A model generated the notes under the pieces. That model made no database searches. It had not been told where the DNA came from and saw nothing but the letters and a program-made list of their open reading frames with translations. From positions 186,001 through 250,000 of the forward strand of contig NZ_JAGFWR010000007.1 of NCBI RefSeq assembly GCF_017599305.1: 64,000 bases of DNA. Reading direction: 5' to 3'. Of the stretch, positions 41,872 through 50,587 are shown piece after piece. Numbering within the stretch: the first letter of the stretch is position 1; each line of letters starts with the position of its first letter. The DNA is from Micromonospora antibiotica. GTDB lineage: Bacteria > Actinomycetota > Actinomycetes > Mycobacteriales > Micromonosporaceae. A program made the position numbers and the translations under genes.

Positions 41872-43158
41872 ATGACGTCGACGCTCGCCGCCCCCGGTAT
41901 CGACACCACCGCCAGCCCGGCCCGCGCCCTGGTCTGCCGCGCCTGCTCCGCCCGCTACCCGCTCGCCGCGCAGCACGCCTGTTACGAGTGTTTCGGCCCG
42001 CTGGAGGTCGACTACGACACCGCCGCGCTGGCCGCCGTCACCCGGGAGCAGATCGAGGCCGGCCCGCAGAACATCTGGCGGTACGCCGCCCTCCTGCCCG
42101 CCGGCCAGGACCCGGCCACCCGGGTCACCCTCGACCCGGGGCTCACCCCGCTGGTGGCGGCCCCGAACCTCGCCGCCGAACTCGGCATCAGCGCGCCGCT
42201 GTGGGTCAAGGACGACAGCGCCAACCCGACCCACTCGTTCAAGGACCGGGTCGTCTCGGTGGCGCTGACCGCCGCGAAGGCGCTCGGCTTCACCCGGTTC
42301 GCCTGCGCCTCGACCGGCAACCTGGCCAACTCGGTGGCCGCCCACGCGGCCCGCGCCGGAGCGCCCTCGGTGGTCTTCATCCCGGGTGACCTGGAGCAGG
42401 GCAAGGTGATCACCACCGCCGTCTACGGCGGCGACCTGGTCGCCATCGACGGCTCGTACGACGACGTGAACCGGCTCTGCGGGGAGCTGGTGGAGACCGA
42501 CGAGTTCGAGGACACCGCGTTCGTCAACGTCAACGTCCGGCCCTACTACGCCGAGGGCTCCAAGACCCTCGGGTACGAGGTGGCCGAGCAGCTCGGCTGG
42601 CGTATCCCGGCCCAGGTGGTCGTCCCGATGGCCTCGGGCGAGCTGCTCACCAAGATCGACAAGGCGTTCTCCGAGCTGGTCGAGATCGGGCTGGTCGAGG
42701 CGCCCGCCGGGGGTTGGAAGGTGTTCGGCGCCCAGTCGGCCGGCTGCAACCCGATCGCCGCCGCCCTGCACGCGGACACCGACACCATCACCCCGGTCCG
42801 GCCGACCGGCATCGCCAAGTCGCTCAACATCGGCGACCCGGCCGCCGGCCTGTACGCCCTGGAGGCGGTGCGGCGGACCGGCGGCTGGATGGAGTACGTC
42901 GACGACGAGGAGATCCGCGCCGGCATCCGGTTGCTGGCCCGCACCACCGGGGTCTTCGCCGAGACGGCCGGCGGGGTGACCGTTGCGGTGCTGCGCAAGC
43001 TCGTCGAGTCCGGCCGGCTCGACCCGACCGCCGAGACGGTCGTGTTCAACACCGGGGAGGGCCTGAAGACCATCGACGCGGTCGCCGGCCAGGTCGGCCC
43101 CACCCACCGGATCAAGCCGTCCCTGCGGGCCGCCCGCGACGCCGGCCTCCTCTCCTGA
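41872..43158 (+). CDS. thrC: Threonine synthase
   Basis: The protein has 428 residues. It converts O-phosphohomoserine to threonine with pyridoxal phosphate in the cytoplasm. The N-terminus carries a zinc-ribbon-like pair of motifs (LVCRACSARYPL and ACYECFGPLEV). The PLP-binding Lys is in NPTHSFKDRVV, and GNLANSVAAHAARAG and VVPMASGELL are the phosphate-binding blocks. It is preceded by a SAM-I riboswitch, so it responds to methionine-pathway status. A threonine-synthase-like paralogue with a role in sulfur metabolism cannot be excluded, because homoserine pathway genes are absent nearby. The start ATG has AGAGGA 7 bp upstream. Confidence 0.9.
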   Translation: MTSTLAAPGIDTTASPARALVCRACSARYPLAAQHACYECFGPLEVDYDTAALAAVTREQIEAGPQNIWRYAALLPAGQDPATRVTLDPGLTPLVAAPNLAAELGISAPLWVKDDSANPTHSFKDRVVSVALTAAKALGFTRFACASTGNLANSVAAHAARAGAPSVVFIPGDLEQGKVITTAVYGGDLVAIDGSYDDVNRLCGELVETDEFEDTAFVNVNVRPYYAEGSKTLGYEVAEQLGWRIPAQVVVPMASGELLTKIDKAFSELVEIGLVEAPAGGWKVFGAQSAGCNPIAAALHADTDTITPVRPTGIAKSLNIGDPAAGLYALEAVRRTGGWMEYVDDEEIRAGIRLLARTTGVFAETAGGVTVAVLRKLVESGRLDPTAETVVFNTGEGLKTIDAVAGQVGPTHRIKPSLRAARDAGLLS

Positions 43159-43227
43159 TCCCCGGGCGAGTTGATCTCCGGGTGACCGGAATTTCGCGGT
43201 GAGTGGCGAAAACCCGCCGGGAAGGAC

Positions 43228-43256
43228 TTGACGGCAGGAACCGGGCGGCGCAAGAT
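43228..43256 (+). promoter_or_regulatory. Sigma-70-type promoter for a small RNA
   Basis: TTGACG (43228-43233), a 17-bp spacer, and CAAGAT (43251-43256) form a promoter of the principal-sigma type. It lies 70 bp after the thrC stop and faces the small RNA with its terminator. Confidence 0.6.
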
Positions 43257-43262
43257 GCTCCG

Positions 43263-43383
43263 TGCGGGAGGGCTTTCGCCGGAGACTTTTCAAGTTCTTG
43301 CGACCCAACGCCGGAGGCGTTGTGCGAACGTCCCTCCCGACCAACGTGCAAGGGGGCCAGCGGAAATCCGCTGGCCCCCTTCG
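43263..43383 (+). ncRNA. Putative small RNA with C-rich loop (6C-like)
   Basis: A transcript from the promoter above would be about 120 nt and end at the strong hairpin 43350-43381. Its middle contains a CAACGCC-GGA-GGCGTTG hairpin and then ACGT-CCCTCCCGACCA-ACGT, a stem exposing a loop with two CCC runs. Exposed cytosine-rich loops are the hallmark of the actinobacterial 6C RNA family, but the match was made by eye. The strong terminator without a preceding gene supports an independent RNA. Confidence 0.55.
43350..43381 (+). terminator. 14-bp perfect hairpin terminator
   Basis: Arms 43350-43363 and 43368-43381 (AAGGGGGCCAGCGG and its complement) pair perfectly around AAAT. It lies 191 bp after thrC and 25 bp before the GNAT start, and probably ends the small RNA and any thrC read-through. 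Confidence 0.85.
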
Positions 43384-43406
43384 TCGTCGACAGGCAGACT
43401 CCCGGC

Positions 43407-44426
43407 GTGACCGTGGACATCGCAGCAATCGATCCGACCGACCAGCCGGCCCTCGACGCGGTCTACCGGATCGCGGCCACGGTCGAAGCGACGGAGTCAC
43501 CCGACCTGCCGCCGCTGTGCCGTCGCCGGTTCGAGGCGCCGCTGCGGCACCCGATGCCCGGCATCGACACCCGCTGGTCGGTGGCGCGACTGGACGGCGT
43601 GGTCGCCGGCTGGGTCCGGCTCAACCTCCACCTGCTGGACAACACCGACAACGCCAGCGTCGAGCTGGTGGTGGACCCGGCGCACCGGCGGGCGGGAGTG
43701 GGGCGGGCGTTGTTCACGCACGCCCGCGAGCAGCTGCGGGAGGCCGGCGGCAAGCGGATGGTCGGCTCCGCCGTGGCCGCGCTGCCCGGCGAGCCGGGTG
43801 GACAACTGCCCGGGGCGGCCTTCGCGGCGGCGCTCGGCGCGAAGGCGGCGCTGGTCGACGTCCGTCGTCGACTCGACGTCACCGCGCTCGACCGGGACCG
43901 GCTGGCGGCGCTGCGGGCCGGGGCGCGCTCGGCCGTCGCCGGCTACCGCACGGTCCGCTGGCACGGGCACCCGCCGTCGGAGCACCTCGCCGACCTCGCC
44001 TACCTGGAGGGCCGGATGATGACCGACGCACCCCTGGGTGACCTGGAGTGGGAACCCGAGCGGATGGACGCCGAGCGCATCCAGGGCATGGAGCGGGCGC
44101 TGGACGCGCGGGGCGTCCGCCGCTACAGCGTCGCCGCCGTGCACGAGTCGTCCGGCCGGTTGGTCGCGTGGACCGTGCTCAGCCTGGCCGCGAACACCAC
44201 CCGGCACGCCTGGCAGCAGATCACCATCGTCGACCCGGCCCACCGGGGGCGCCGGCTCGGGCTGCTCTGCAAGGCCGAGAACCTCCAACACACCCTGACG
44301 TACGAGCCGGAGCTGAGCGTGGTCGACACCTACAACGCGGCGGCGAACACCCACATGATCGCGATCAACGAGCTGCTCGGGTTCCGGCCGGTTGCCGGGT
44401 CCACGGAGTGGCAGTCGACCATCTGA
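43407..44426 (+). CDS. Tandem-GNAT acetyltransferase
   Basis: The protein has 339 residues and two GNAT modules. The first has VELVVDPAHRRAGVGRALFT, with a full RxxGxG/A acetyl-CoA loop. The second has QITIVDPAHRGRRLGLLCKA, in which the loop is less typical, so it may be structural. Such tandem proteins include mycothiol synthase and several resistance or modification enzymes; the substrate is not evident. The GTG at 43407 begins VTVDIAAIDPTDQPAL, the usual beta-1 strand of the fold. A longer frame upstream would run through the terminator hairpin. Confidence 0.83.
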   Translation: MTVDIAAIDPTDQPALDAVYRIAATVEATESPDLPPLCRRRFEAPLRHPMPGIDTRWSVARLDGVVAGWVRLNLHLLDNTDNASVELVVDPAHRRAGVGRALFTHAREQLREAGGKRMVGSAVAALPGEPGGQLPGAAFAAALGAKAALVDVRRRLDVTALDRDRLAALRAGARSAVAGYRTVRWHGHPPSEHLADLAYLEGRMMTDAPLGDLEWEPERMDAERIQGMERALDARGVRRYSVAAVHESSGRLVAWTVLSLAANTTRHAWQQITIVDPAHRGRRLGLLCKAENLQHTLTYEPELSVVDTYNAAANTHMIAINELLGFRPVAGSTEWQSTI

Positions 44427-44478
44427 TCTGTGACACGCCCCTACTGATCTGGTCATCATCTGTTGCATGATGGCGGGC

Positions 44479-46152
44479 ATGACGGAGACCCCGCACCCGC
44501 TGTACGACAGGCACGCCGACACCCTGCACCGCGCGCTGACCGCGATCACCGAACGCGGGTACTGGTCCGCCTACCCCGAATCGCCCAGCCCCCGGGTGTA
44601 CGGCGAGACCGCCGCCGCCGACGGGAAGGCCGCCTTCGAGGCGTACCTCGGTGGCGACTTTCCGCTCGACCAGCCCGGCACGGCCGACCGGGTCGCCACC
44701 GAGACGAGCCCGTTCGGGGTGGCCCTGGACGTGCGCTACCCGCACCCGGGCGCCGACGAGGTGGTCGCCGCCGCCTCCGCCGCCCTGCCGGCCTGGCGCG
44801 ACGCCGGCCCGCAGACCCGGGTGGGGGTGTGCCTGGAGATCCTCGACCGGTTGCACAAGCACGTCTTCGAACTGGCCAACGCGGTGCAGTTCACCAGCGG
44901 CCAGGCGTTCGTGATGGCGTTCCAGGCCGGCGGCGCACACGCGCTGGACCGGGCCCTGGAGGCGATCGCCTACGCGTACGCCGAGATGACCCGGCACCCC
45001 GGGACGGCCAGCTGGGAGAAGGCCGCCGGCAAGGGCGACCCGCTGCGGATGACCAAGACGTTCCACGTGGTGCCGCGCGGGGTGGCCCTGGTGATCGGCT
45101 GCAACACCTTCCCGACCTGGAACTCGTACCCCGGGCTGTTCGCCTCACTGGTCACCGGCAACCCGGTCGTGGTCAAGCCGCACCCGCGCGCGGTGCTGCC
45201 CCTGGCGATCACCGTGAAGTACGCCCGGGAGGTGCTCGCCGAGGCCGGCTTCGACCCCGACCTGGTGCTGCTCGCCCCCGAGGCCCCCGGCGAGAAGCTC
45301 GCCTCGACCCTCGCCCTGCACCCCGCCGTGAAGATCGTCGACTTCACCGGCTCCACCGGGTACGGCGACTGGCTGGAGGCCAACGCCCGGCAGGCGACCG
45401 TCTACACCGAGAAGGCCGGCCTGAACACCGTCGTCATCGACTCCACCGACGACTTCGCCGGCATGTGCCGCAACCTCGGTTTCACGCTGACCCTCTACAG
45501 CGGGCAGATGTGCACCACCTCGCAGAACATCCTCATCCCCGCCGCCGGCATCGCCACCGACCAGGGGCACAAGAGCTTCGACGAGGTGGCCGCCGGCATC
45601 GCCGCCACCGTCGGCAAGCTCACCGCCGACCCGGCCCGGGGCGTCGAGCTGACCGGGGCGATCGTCAACGACGGAGTCCTGGAACGCCTCGACGAGGTCA
45701 CCAAGGTCGGCGAGGCGGTGCTGGAGTCGCGTACCGTCACGCACCCCGCGCTGCCCGACGCGGTGGTCCGGACGCCGACCATCGTCAAGCTCGCCGCCAC
45801 CGACACCGAGGTCTACGGCCGGGAATGGTTCGGGCCGATCTCCTTCGTCATCGCCACCGACTCGACCGCGCACAGCATCGAGATCCTGCGGTCCACCGTC
45901 GGAGAGTCCGGCGCGCTGACCGCCGCCGTCTACTCCACCGACGAGGCGGTGCTGGACGCCGTCGAGGCCGCCGCTATCGACGTCGGGGTGCACCTGTCGG
46001 CCAACCTCACCGGTGGGGTCTTCGTGAACCAGTCCGCCGCTTTCTCGGACTTCCACGGCAGCGGCGCGAACCCGGCCGCCAACGCCGCCCTCACCGACGG
46101 CGCGTACGTGGCCAACCGTTTCCGCATCGTCCAGTCCCGCCGCCCCGCCTGA
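44479..46152 (+). CDS. paaN: PaaN-type aldehyde dehydrogenase
   Basis: The protein has 557 residues. It is an NAD(P)-dependent aldehyde dehydrogenase of the PaaN subgroup linked with phenylacetate degradation. The start MTETPHPLYDRHADTLHRAL and the RGYWSAYPESPSPRVYGE block are subgroup-specific. The cofactor region is IGCNTFPTWNSYPGLFA, the general base lies in TEKAGLN, and the nucleophile is about C344 in SGQMCTTSQN. No other paa gene is nearby, so the physiological aldehyde is uncertain. Two in-frame ATGs 12 and 9 bp upstream exist; 44479 fits the family N-terminus. Confidence 0.85.
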   Translation: MTETPHPLYDRHADTLHRALTAITERGYWSAYPESPSPRVYGETAAADGKAAFEAYLGGDFPLDQPGTADRVATETSPFGVALDVRYPHPGADEVVAAASAALPAWRDAGPQTRVGVCLEILDRLHKHVFELANAVQFTSGQAFVMAFQAGGAHALDRALEAIAYAYAEMTRHPGTASWEKAAGKGDPLRMTKTFHVVPRGVALVIGCNTFPTWNSYPGLFASLVTGNPVVVKPHPRAVLPLAITVKYAREVLAEAGFDPDLVLLAPEAPGEKLASTLALHPAVKIVDFTGSTGYGDWLEANARQATVYTEKAGLNTVVIDSTDDFAGMCRNLGFTLTLYSGQMCTTSQNILIPAAGIATDQGHKSFDEVAAGIAATVGKLTADPARGVELTGAIVNDGVLERLDEVTKVGEAVLESRTVTHPALPDAVVRTPTIVKLAATDTEVYGREWFGPISFVIATDSTAHSIEILRSTVGESGALTAAVYSTDEAVLDAVEAAAIDVGVHLSANLTGGVFVNQSAAFSDFHGSGANPAANAALTDGAYVANRFRIVQSRRPA

Positions 46153-46228
46153 CCCCACCGTCCCCGTCCCACGCCCCTGCCCTCCCAACCACCCCCACCC
46201 CCGTCCGCGCTCCGGCTGCGGGCGGGGG

Positions 46229-46284
46229 TGGTCGGTGTTCGGCGTTCGGTGGTCCGTGGTCCGTGGTCCGTGTTCGGTGTTCGG
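46229..46284. repeat. 8-unit heptamer array
   Basis: Eight contiguous 7-bp units of consensus TGKTCSG (TGGTCCG, TGTTCGG and one CGTTCGG), then a degenerate continuation to about 46298, where the long inverted repeat begins. Non-coding, between convergent genes. Confidence 0.82.
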
Positions 46285-46298
46285 TGGTGGTCCGTGGT

Positions 46299-46360
46299 CG
46301 GTGATCAAGAGGTTTACGTCATCCTGAGTGGCTGATTTGACGTAAACCTCTTGATCACCG
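46299..46360. repeat. 23-bp perfect inverted repeat with 16-nt loop
   Basis: Arms 46299-46321 and 46338-46360 are perfect complements with a 16-nt loop. The arms contain GATCAAGAGGTTTACGTCA, clearly less GC-rich than the flanks. The element lies between the convergent PaaN and GNAT genes and may end both transcripts, though it is 147 bp from the PaaN stop. GC-rich GGCGCGGCCC-type repeats follow to 46411. Confidence 0.9.
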
Positions 46361-46427
46361 GCGCGGCCCGGCGCGGCCCGGCCTGGCCCGGTCCGGCGCG
46401 GCCTGGCGCGGGGTTTGGGGGTGGGGG

Positions 46428-46970
46428 TCAGGCGGGGCGGCGCATCTGGAGTTCGTTGAGGGCGGGGATCTTGGGGTGCGGGACGCGGACGCCGGTGTCG
46501 GTGAAGCCCAGACGGTGGTAGGCCCGGTAGGCGCGGTCGTTGCCGACCACCACCTCGAGCATGAGCTGTGGTCGGCCGCAGGCGCGCGACCAGGCGGCGA
46601 CCTCGTCGATCAGCGCGCCGAGTAGGCCGGTGCCCCGCCACGAGGGGTTCACGTAGACCGCGTAGACGACCGTGAGGTCCGGCTCGTCGGGGGAGACGGT
46701 GCCGCCCGCGTGGCCGACCAGCCGGCCGCCGGGATCGGCCACGAACTGGGCGGTGTGGCACCCCTGGGACACGTACGCGATCCGGGCCGCGTAGTCGGCG
46801 TGCGGGCGGGCGGCGGCCTCGGCGACGGTCTCCAGGAAGGCCAGCGGCGCATCCGCGAGCATCTCCAACCGCAGCGCCCGCATCCGGGCGGCGTCCTGCG
46901 GGCGCACCCGGTGCACGGGCGCCGTCCGGGTCACCGGTGGGGCCGGGGCAGATGTCATGTGCGCATGCAT
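46428..46970 (-). CDS. GNAT-family N-acetyltransferase
   Basis: The protein has 180 residues. The acetyl-CoA motif is VYAVYVNPSWRGTGLLGALI, followed by LMLEVVVGNDRAYRAYHRLG and the LGFTDTG end typical of RimI-like or small-molecule GNATs. It would acetylate an amine or protein N-terminus; the substrate is unknown. Two ATGs (46970 and 46958) fit; neither has a clear ribosome-binding site. Convergent with PaaN across the 23-bp inverted repeat. Confidence 0.82.
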   Translation of the reverse strand: MHAHMTSAPAPPVTRTAPVHRVRPQDAARMRALRLEMLADAPLAFLETVAEAAARPHADYAARIAYVSQGCHTAQFVADPGGRLVGHAGGTVSPDEPDLTVVYAVYVNPSWRGTGLLGALIDEVAAWSRACGRPQLMLEVVVGNDRAYRAYHRLGFTDTGVRVPHPKIPALNELQMRRPA

Positions 46971-47181
46971 ACCGCAGCGATGAACGCCGATGGGTAACCG
47001 GGTCGATACCCGTCCGATTTAGACCGATTTGAGGTCGTGCGCGGTCGTCACTCCTCGTGTAGCGTGCGATTTCGGTCACCGATTCAGCGGCCTTCACCGA
47101 CCGCCGAAACGGTGGTTCTCCGCTGTCGGCCCGCCGGCATCCCGGGGTTGTGGAACGCCGCGCAGAGTGAGGAAGTGCACC

Positions 47182-47385
47182 GTGGCACAGGGCACCGTCA
47201 AGTGGTTCAACTCCGAAAAAGGCTACGGCTTCATCGCCGTCGACGGCGGGCAGGACGTCTTCGTCCACTTCTCCGCCATCGAGATGGACGGCTACAAGGC
47301 GCTCGACGACGGTCAGCGGGTGGAGTTCGAGATCGCCCAGGGCCAGAAGGGGCCGCAGGCCGAACGGGTCCGCGTCATCGCCTGA
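47182..47385 (+). CDS. Cold-shock protein (CspA family)
   Basis: The protein has 67 residues, the standard length of the family. It starts AQGTVKWFNSEKGYGFI and carries RNA-binding motifs RNP1 (KGYGFIAV) and RNP2 (VFVHFSAI). These OB-fold proteins bind single-stranded RNA and DNA and melt secondary structure. The GTG at 47182 has GAGGAAG upstream. The 211-bp region before the start leaves room for a long 5' leader, as often seen in csp genes. Confidence 0.93.
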   Translation: MAQGTVKWFNSEKGYGFIAVDGGQDVFVHFSAIEMDGYKALDDGQRVEFEIAQGQKGPQAERVRVIA

Positions 47386-47492
47386 CCTTCCTGCGGGCCC
47401 CACCCGCCGGGCCGCCCGTGGGACGGTTGGCGGCGGGGGTCGGTGCGGGGAAAGATCGTGAACCGTCCAGGCGTCCTCGCTGAGGAGGGTTC

Positions 47493-48578
47493 ATGTCCGA
47501 CCAGTCACCTCCGGGTCCACCCGGCCCCGCTGCCGGGTCGCCGGGCGGACCATGGGGCCTGCCGCCGGGGGGTCCGCCGTCGGGCCAACCCTCGTGGGGT
47601 CCGCCGTCGTGGGATCCGTCCGCAGCGGGGCCGCTGGGCTGGGGCTATCCGGCTCCCGGTGGCCCGTACCCGGGCTATCCCCCGGGTGCCGACGGCGGTT
47701 TCCCGCCGCTCGGGGGCCATCCGCCGGTCGCCGGGGGCGGCTCCTGGGGGCCGGCGGACCCGCTGGTCAATCCGCCGTACGCCGGGCTGGAAGGCTGGTT
47801 CGCCCGGTGCACCGGCGCGTTGCGTCGAAGTTGGCGGACCCTGCTGCCGTTGATGCTGCTCACCCAGGTCGTGCCGGCGGTGGCGGTGTCCCTGCTCTCC
47901 CTCGGCACGGGGCCCGACGCCGCCCCGCTGCCCGCCGACGGCTCGATTCCCGACGGCTACCTCAGTGACCTGGTGATCTACGGGGTCTCGGTGCTCCTGG
48001 TCGCGCTGGCCTTCGGGGTGGTGCAGGGCATCGGCTGGGCGGGTGGCACCTGGGTGGTGGCCCGGCAGGCCGCCGGCCAGCCGGCCGACCTGCCCGGCGC
48101 GCTGCGCTACGGCGCGCGCCGCTGCCTCGGCCTGTGGGGCTGGATGCTGGTGCTGGGCCTGCTCATCGGCGTCGGCTTCTGCCTGTGCCTGCTGCCGGGC
48201 ATCTACCTGGCGTTCGCCCTCGCGCTCGCCGGCCCGGTCTACCTGTTCGAGGGGCAGAACCCGATCGGGCGCTCGTTCCGCATGTTCCACGACCGGTTGG
48301 GCATGGTGCTCGGCCGGGTGGCGCTGGTCGCACTGGCGGTGCTGCTCGGCAGCGTGCTCGGCGGGGTGGTGGAGTCGGTCGGCACCGTGCCGTTCGGCAC
48401 CGACCCGTTCACCGCGCCCGGCACCGCCGTGGGTGCGGTGGCGGTGATCCTGGTGAGCGCGGTGCTGGTCGTGCCGGTCTACCTGGTGCAGCTGGTCGGC
48501 CTGGTCGTGACGTACGCCGAGCAGCGCGCGCAGGAGGGGCCGGTGAACGTCGTGCGACTGGTGGCGGAACTCGGCTGA
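47493..48578 (+). CDS. Pro/Gly-rich multi-pass membrane protein
   Basis: The protein has 361 residues. The first 90 are Pro/Gly/Tyr-rich and probably disordered (PAPGGPYPGYPPGADGG). Then come about six hydrophobic helices, with GWFARCTGALRRSWRTLLPL at the start and YLFEGQNPIGRSFRMFHDRL in the middle. This resembles the glycerophosphoryl-diester-phosphodiesterase membrane-anchor-like family, but no catalytic domain is present. The function is unknown. The ATG at 47493 follows GAGGAGGGTTC. It runs to 15 bp before the first CIRCE site. Confidence 0.75.
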   Translation: MSDQSPPGPPGPAAGSPGGPWGLPPGGPPSGQPSWGPPSWDPSAAGPLGWGYPAPGGPYPGYPPGADGGFPPLGGHPPVAGGGSWGPADPLVNPPYAGLEGWFARCTGALRRSWRTLLPLMLLTQVVPAVAVSLLSLGTGPDAAPLPADGSIPDGYLSDLVIYGVSVLLVALAFGVVQGIGWAGGTWVVARQAAGQPADLPGALRYGARRCLGLWGWMLVLGLLIGVGFCLCLLPGIYLAFALALAGPVYLFEGQNPIGRSFRMFHDRLGMVLGRVALVALAVLLGSVLGGVVESVGTVPFGTDPFTAPGTAVGAVAVILVSAVLVVPVYLVQLVGLVVTYAEQRAQEGPVNVVRLVAELG

Positions 48579-48592
48579 CCGGCCCCATCGTG

Positions 48593-48619
48593 CTTGCACT
48601 CGGCAGGGGAGAGTGCTAA
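48593..48619 (+). promoter_or_regulatory. CIRCE-like operator 1
   Basis: CTTGCACTC, 9 bp, GAGTGCTAA: the right half is exact CIRCE (GAGTGCTAA), the left half has two mismatches. It is the likely outer HrcA-binding site of groEL. Confidence 0.75.
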
Positions 48620-48627
48620 ACAGGTCA

Positions 48628-48654
48628 TTGGCACTCGCATACGGTGAGTGCCAA
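48628..48654 (+). promoter_or_regulatory. CIRCE operator 2
   Basis: TTGGCACTC, 9 bp, GAGTGCCAA: a perfect inverted repeat with canonical 9-9-9 spacing, and one base change per half from consensus CIRCE (TTAGCACTC). It implies HrcA repression of groEL and heat induction. It lies 203 bp before the start codon, so the leader is long. Confidence 0.88.
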
Positions 48655-48857
48655 TGGTCGGGGCGGTAGGGCCACGGTCACATCGGCGTCTCGATGGCGT
48701 CGGGTGGCACATGGCCGGTCGTCGCGGGCTGTCCGGCCCGACCGAGGAGGACGTCGTCGTCGCCAGGTGGCGACGTCCCCAAGGTGCGTACACCAGGCGG
48801 CCCGTCCGGGGACACAACCCCCGGGTGGCCCGTGAGTGTCCAGGAGGACAACGCCGT

Positions 48858-50480
<1,623 letters not shown>

Positions 50481-50496
50481 GTCCAGCTCCAACGCC

Positions 50497-50532
50497 GAAC
50501 GGGGCGGGCCGCGCGAGCGGTCCGCCCCGTTC
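50497..50532 (+). terminator. 16-bp hairpin terminator of groEL
   Basis: Arms 50497-50512 and 50517-50532 pair (one G-T) around the loop GCGA, 16 bp after the groEL stop. The convergent subtilase gene ends at 50588. Confidence 0.87.
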
Positions 50533-50587
50533 CGTGTCCGGGGACCGTACCCAGCCGGGCCGGCTCACTCCGGCGACCGGGGGCCGG

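Noticed and set aside
45145..47403. 752-codon antisense frame over paaN, the GNAT gene and the csp gene
   Set aside because: It crosses three recognisable genes and an inverted repeat and shows no protein features.
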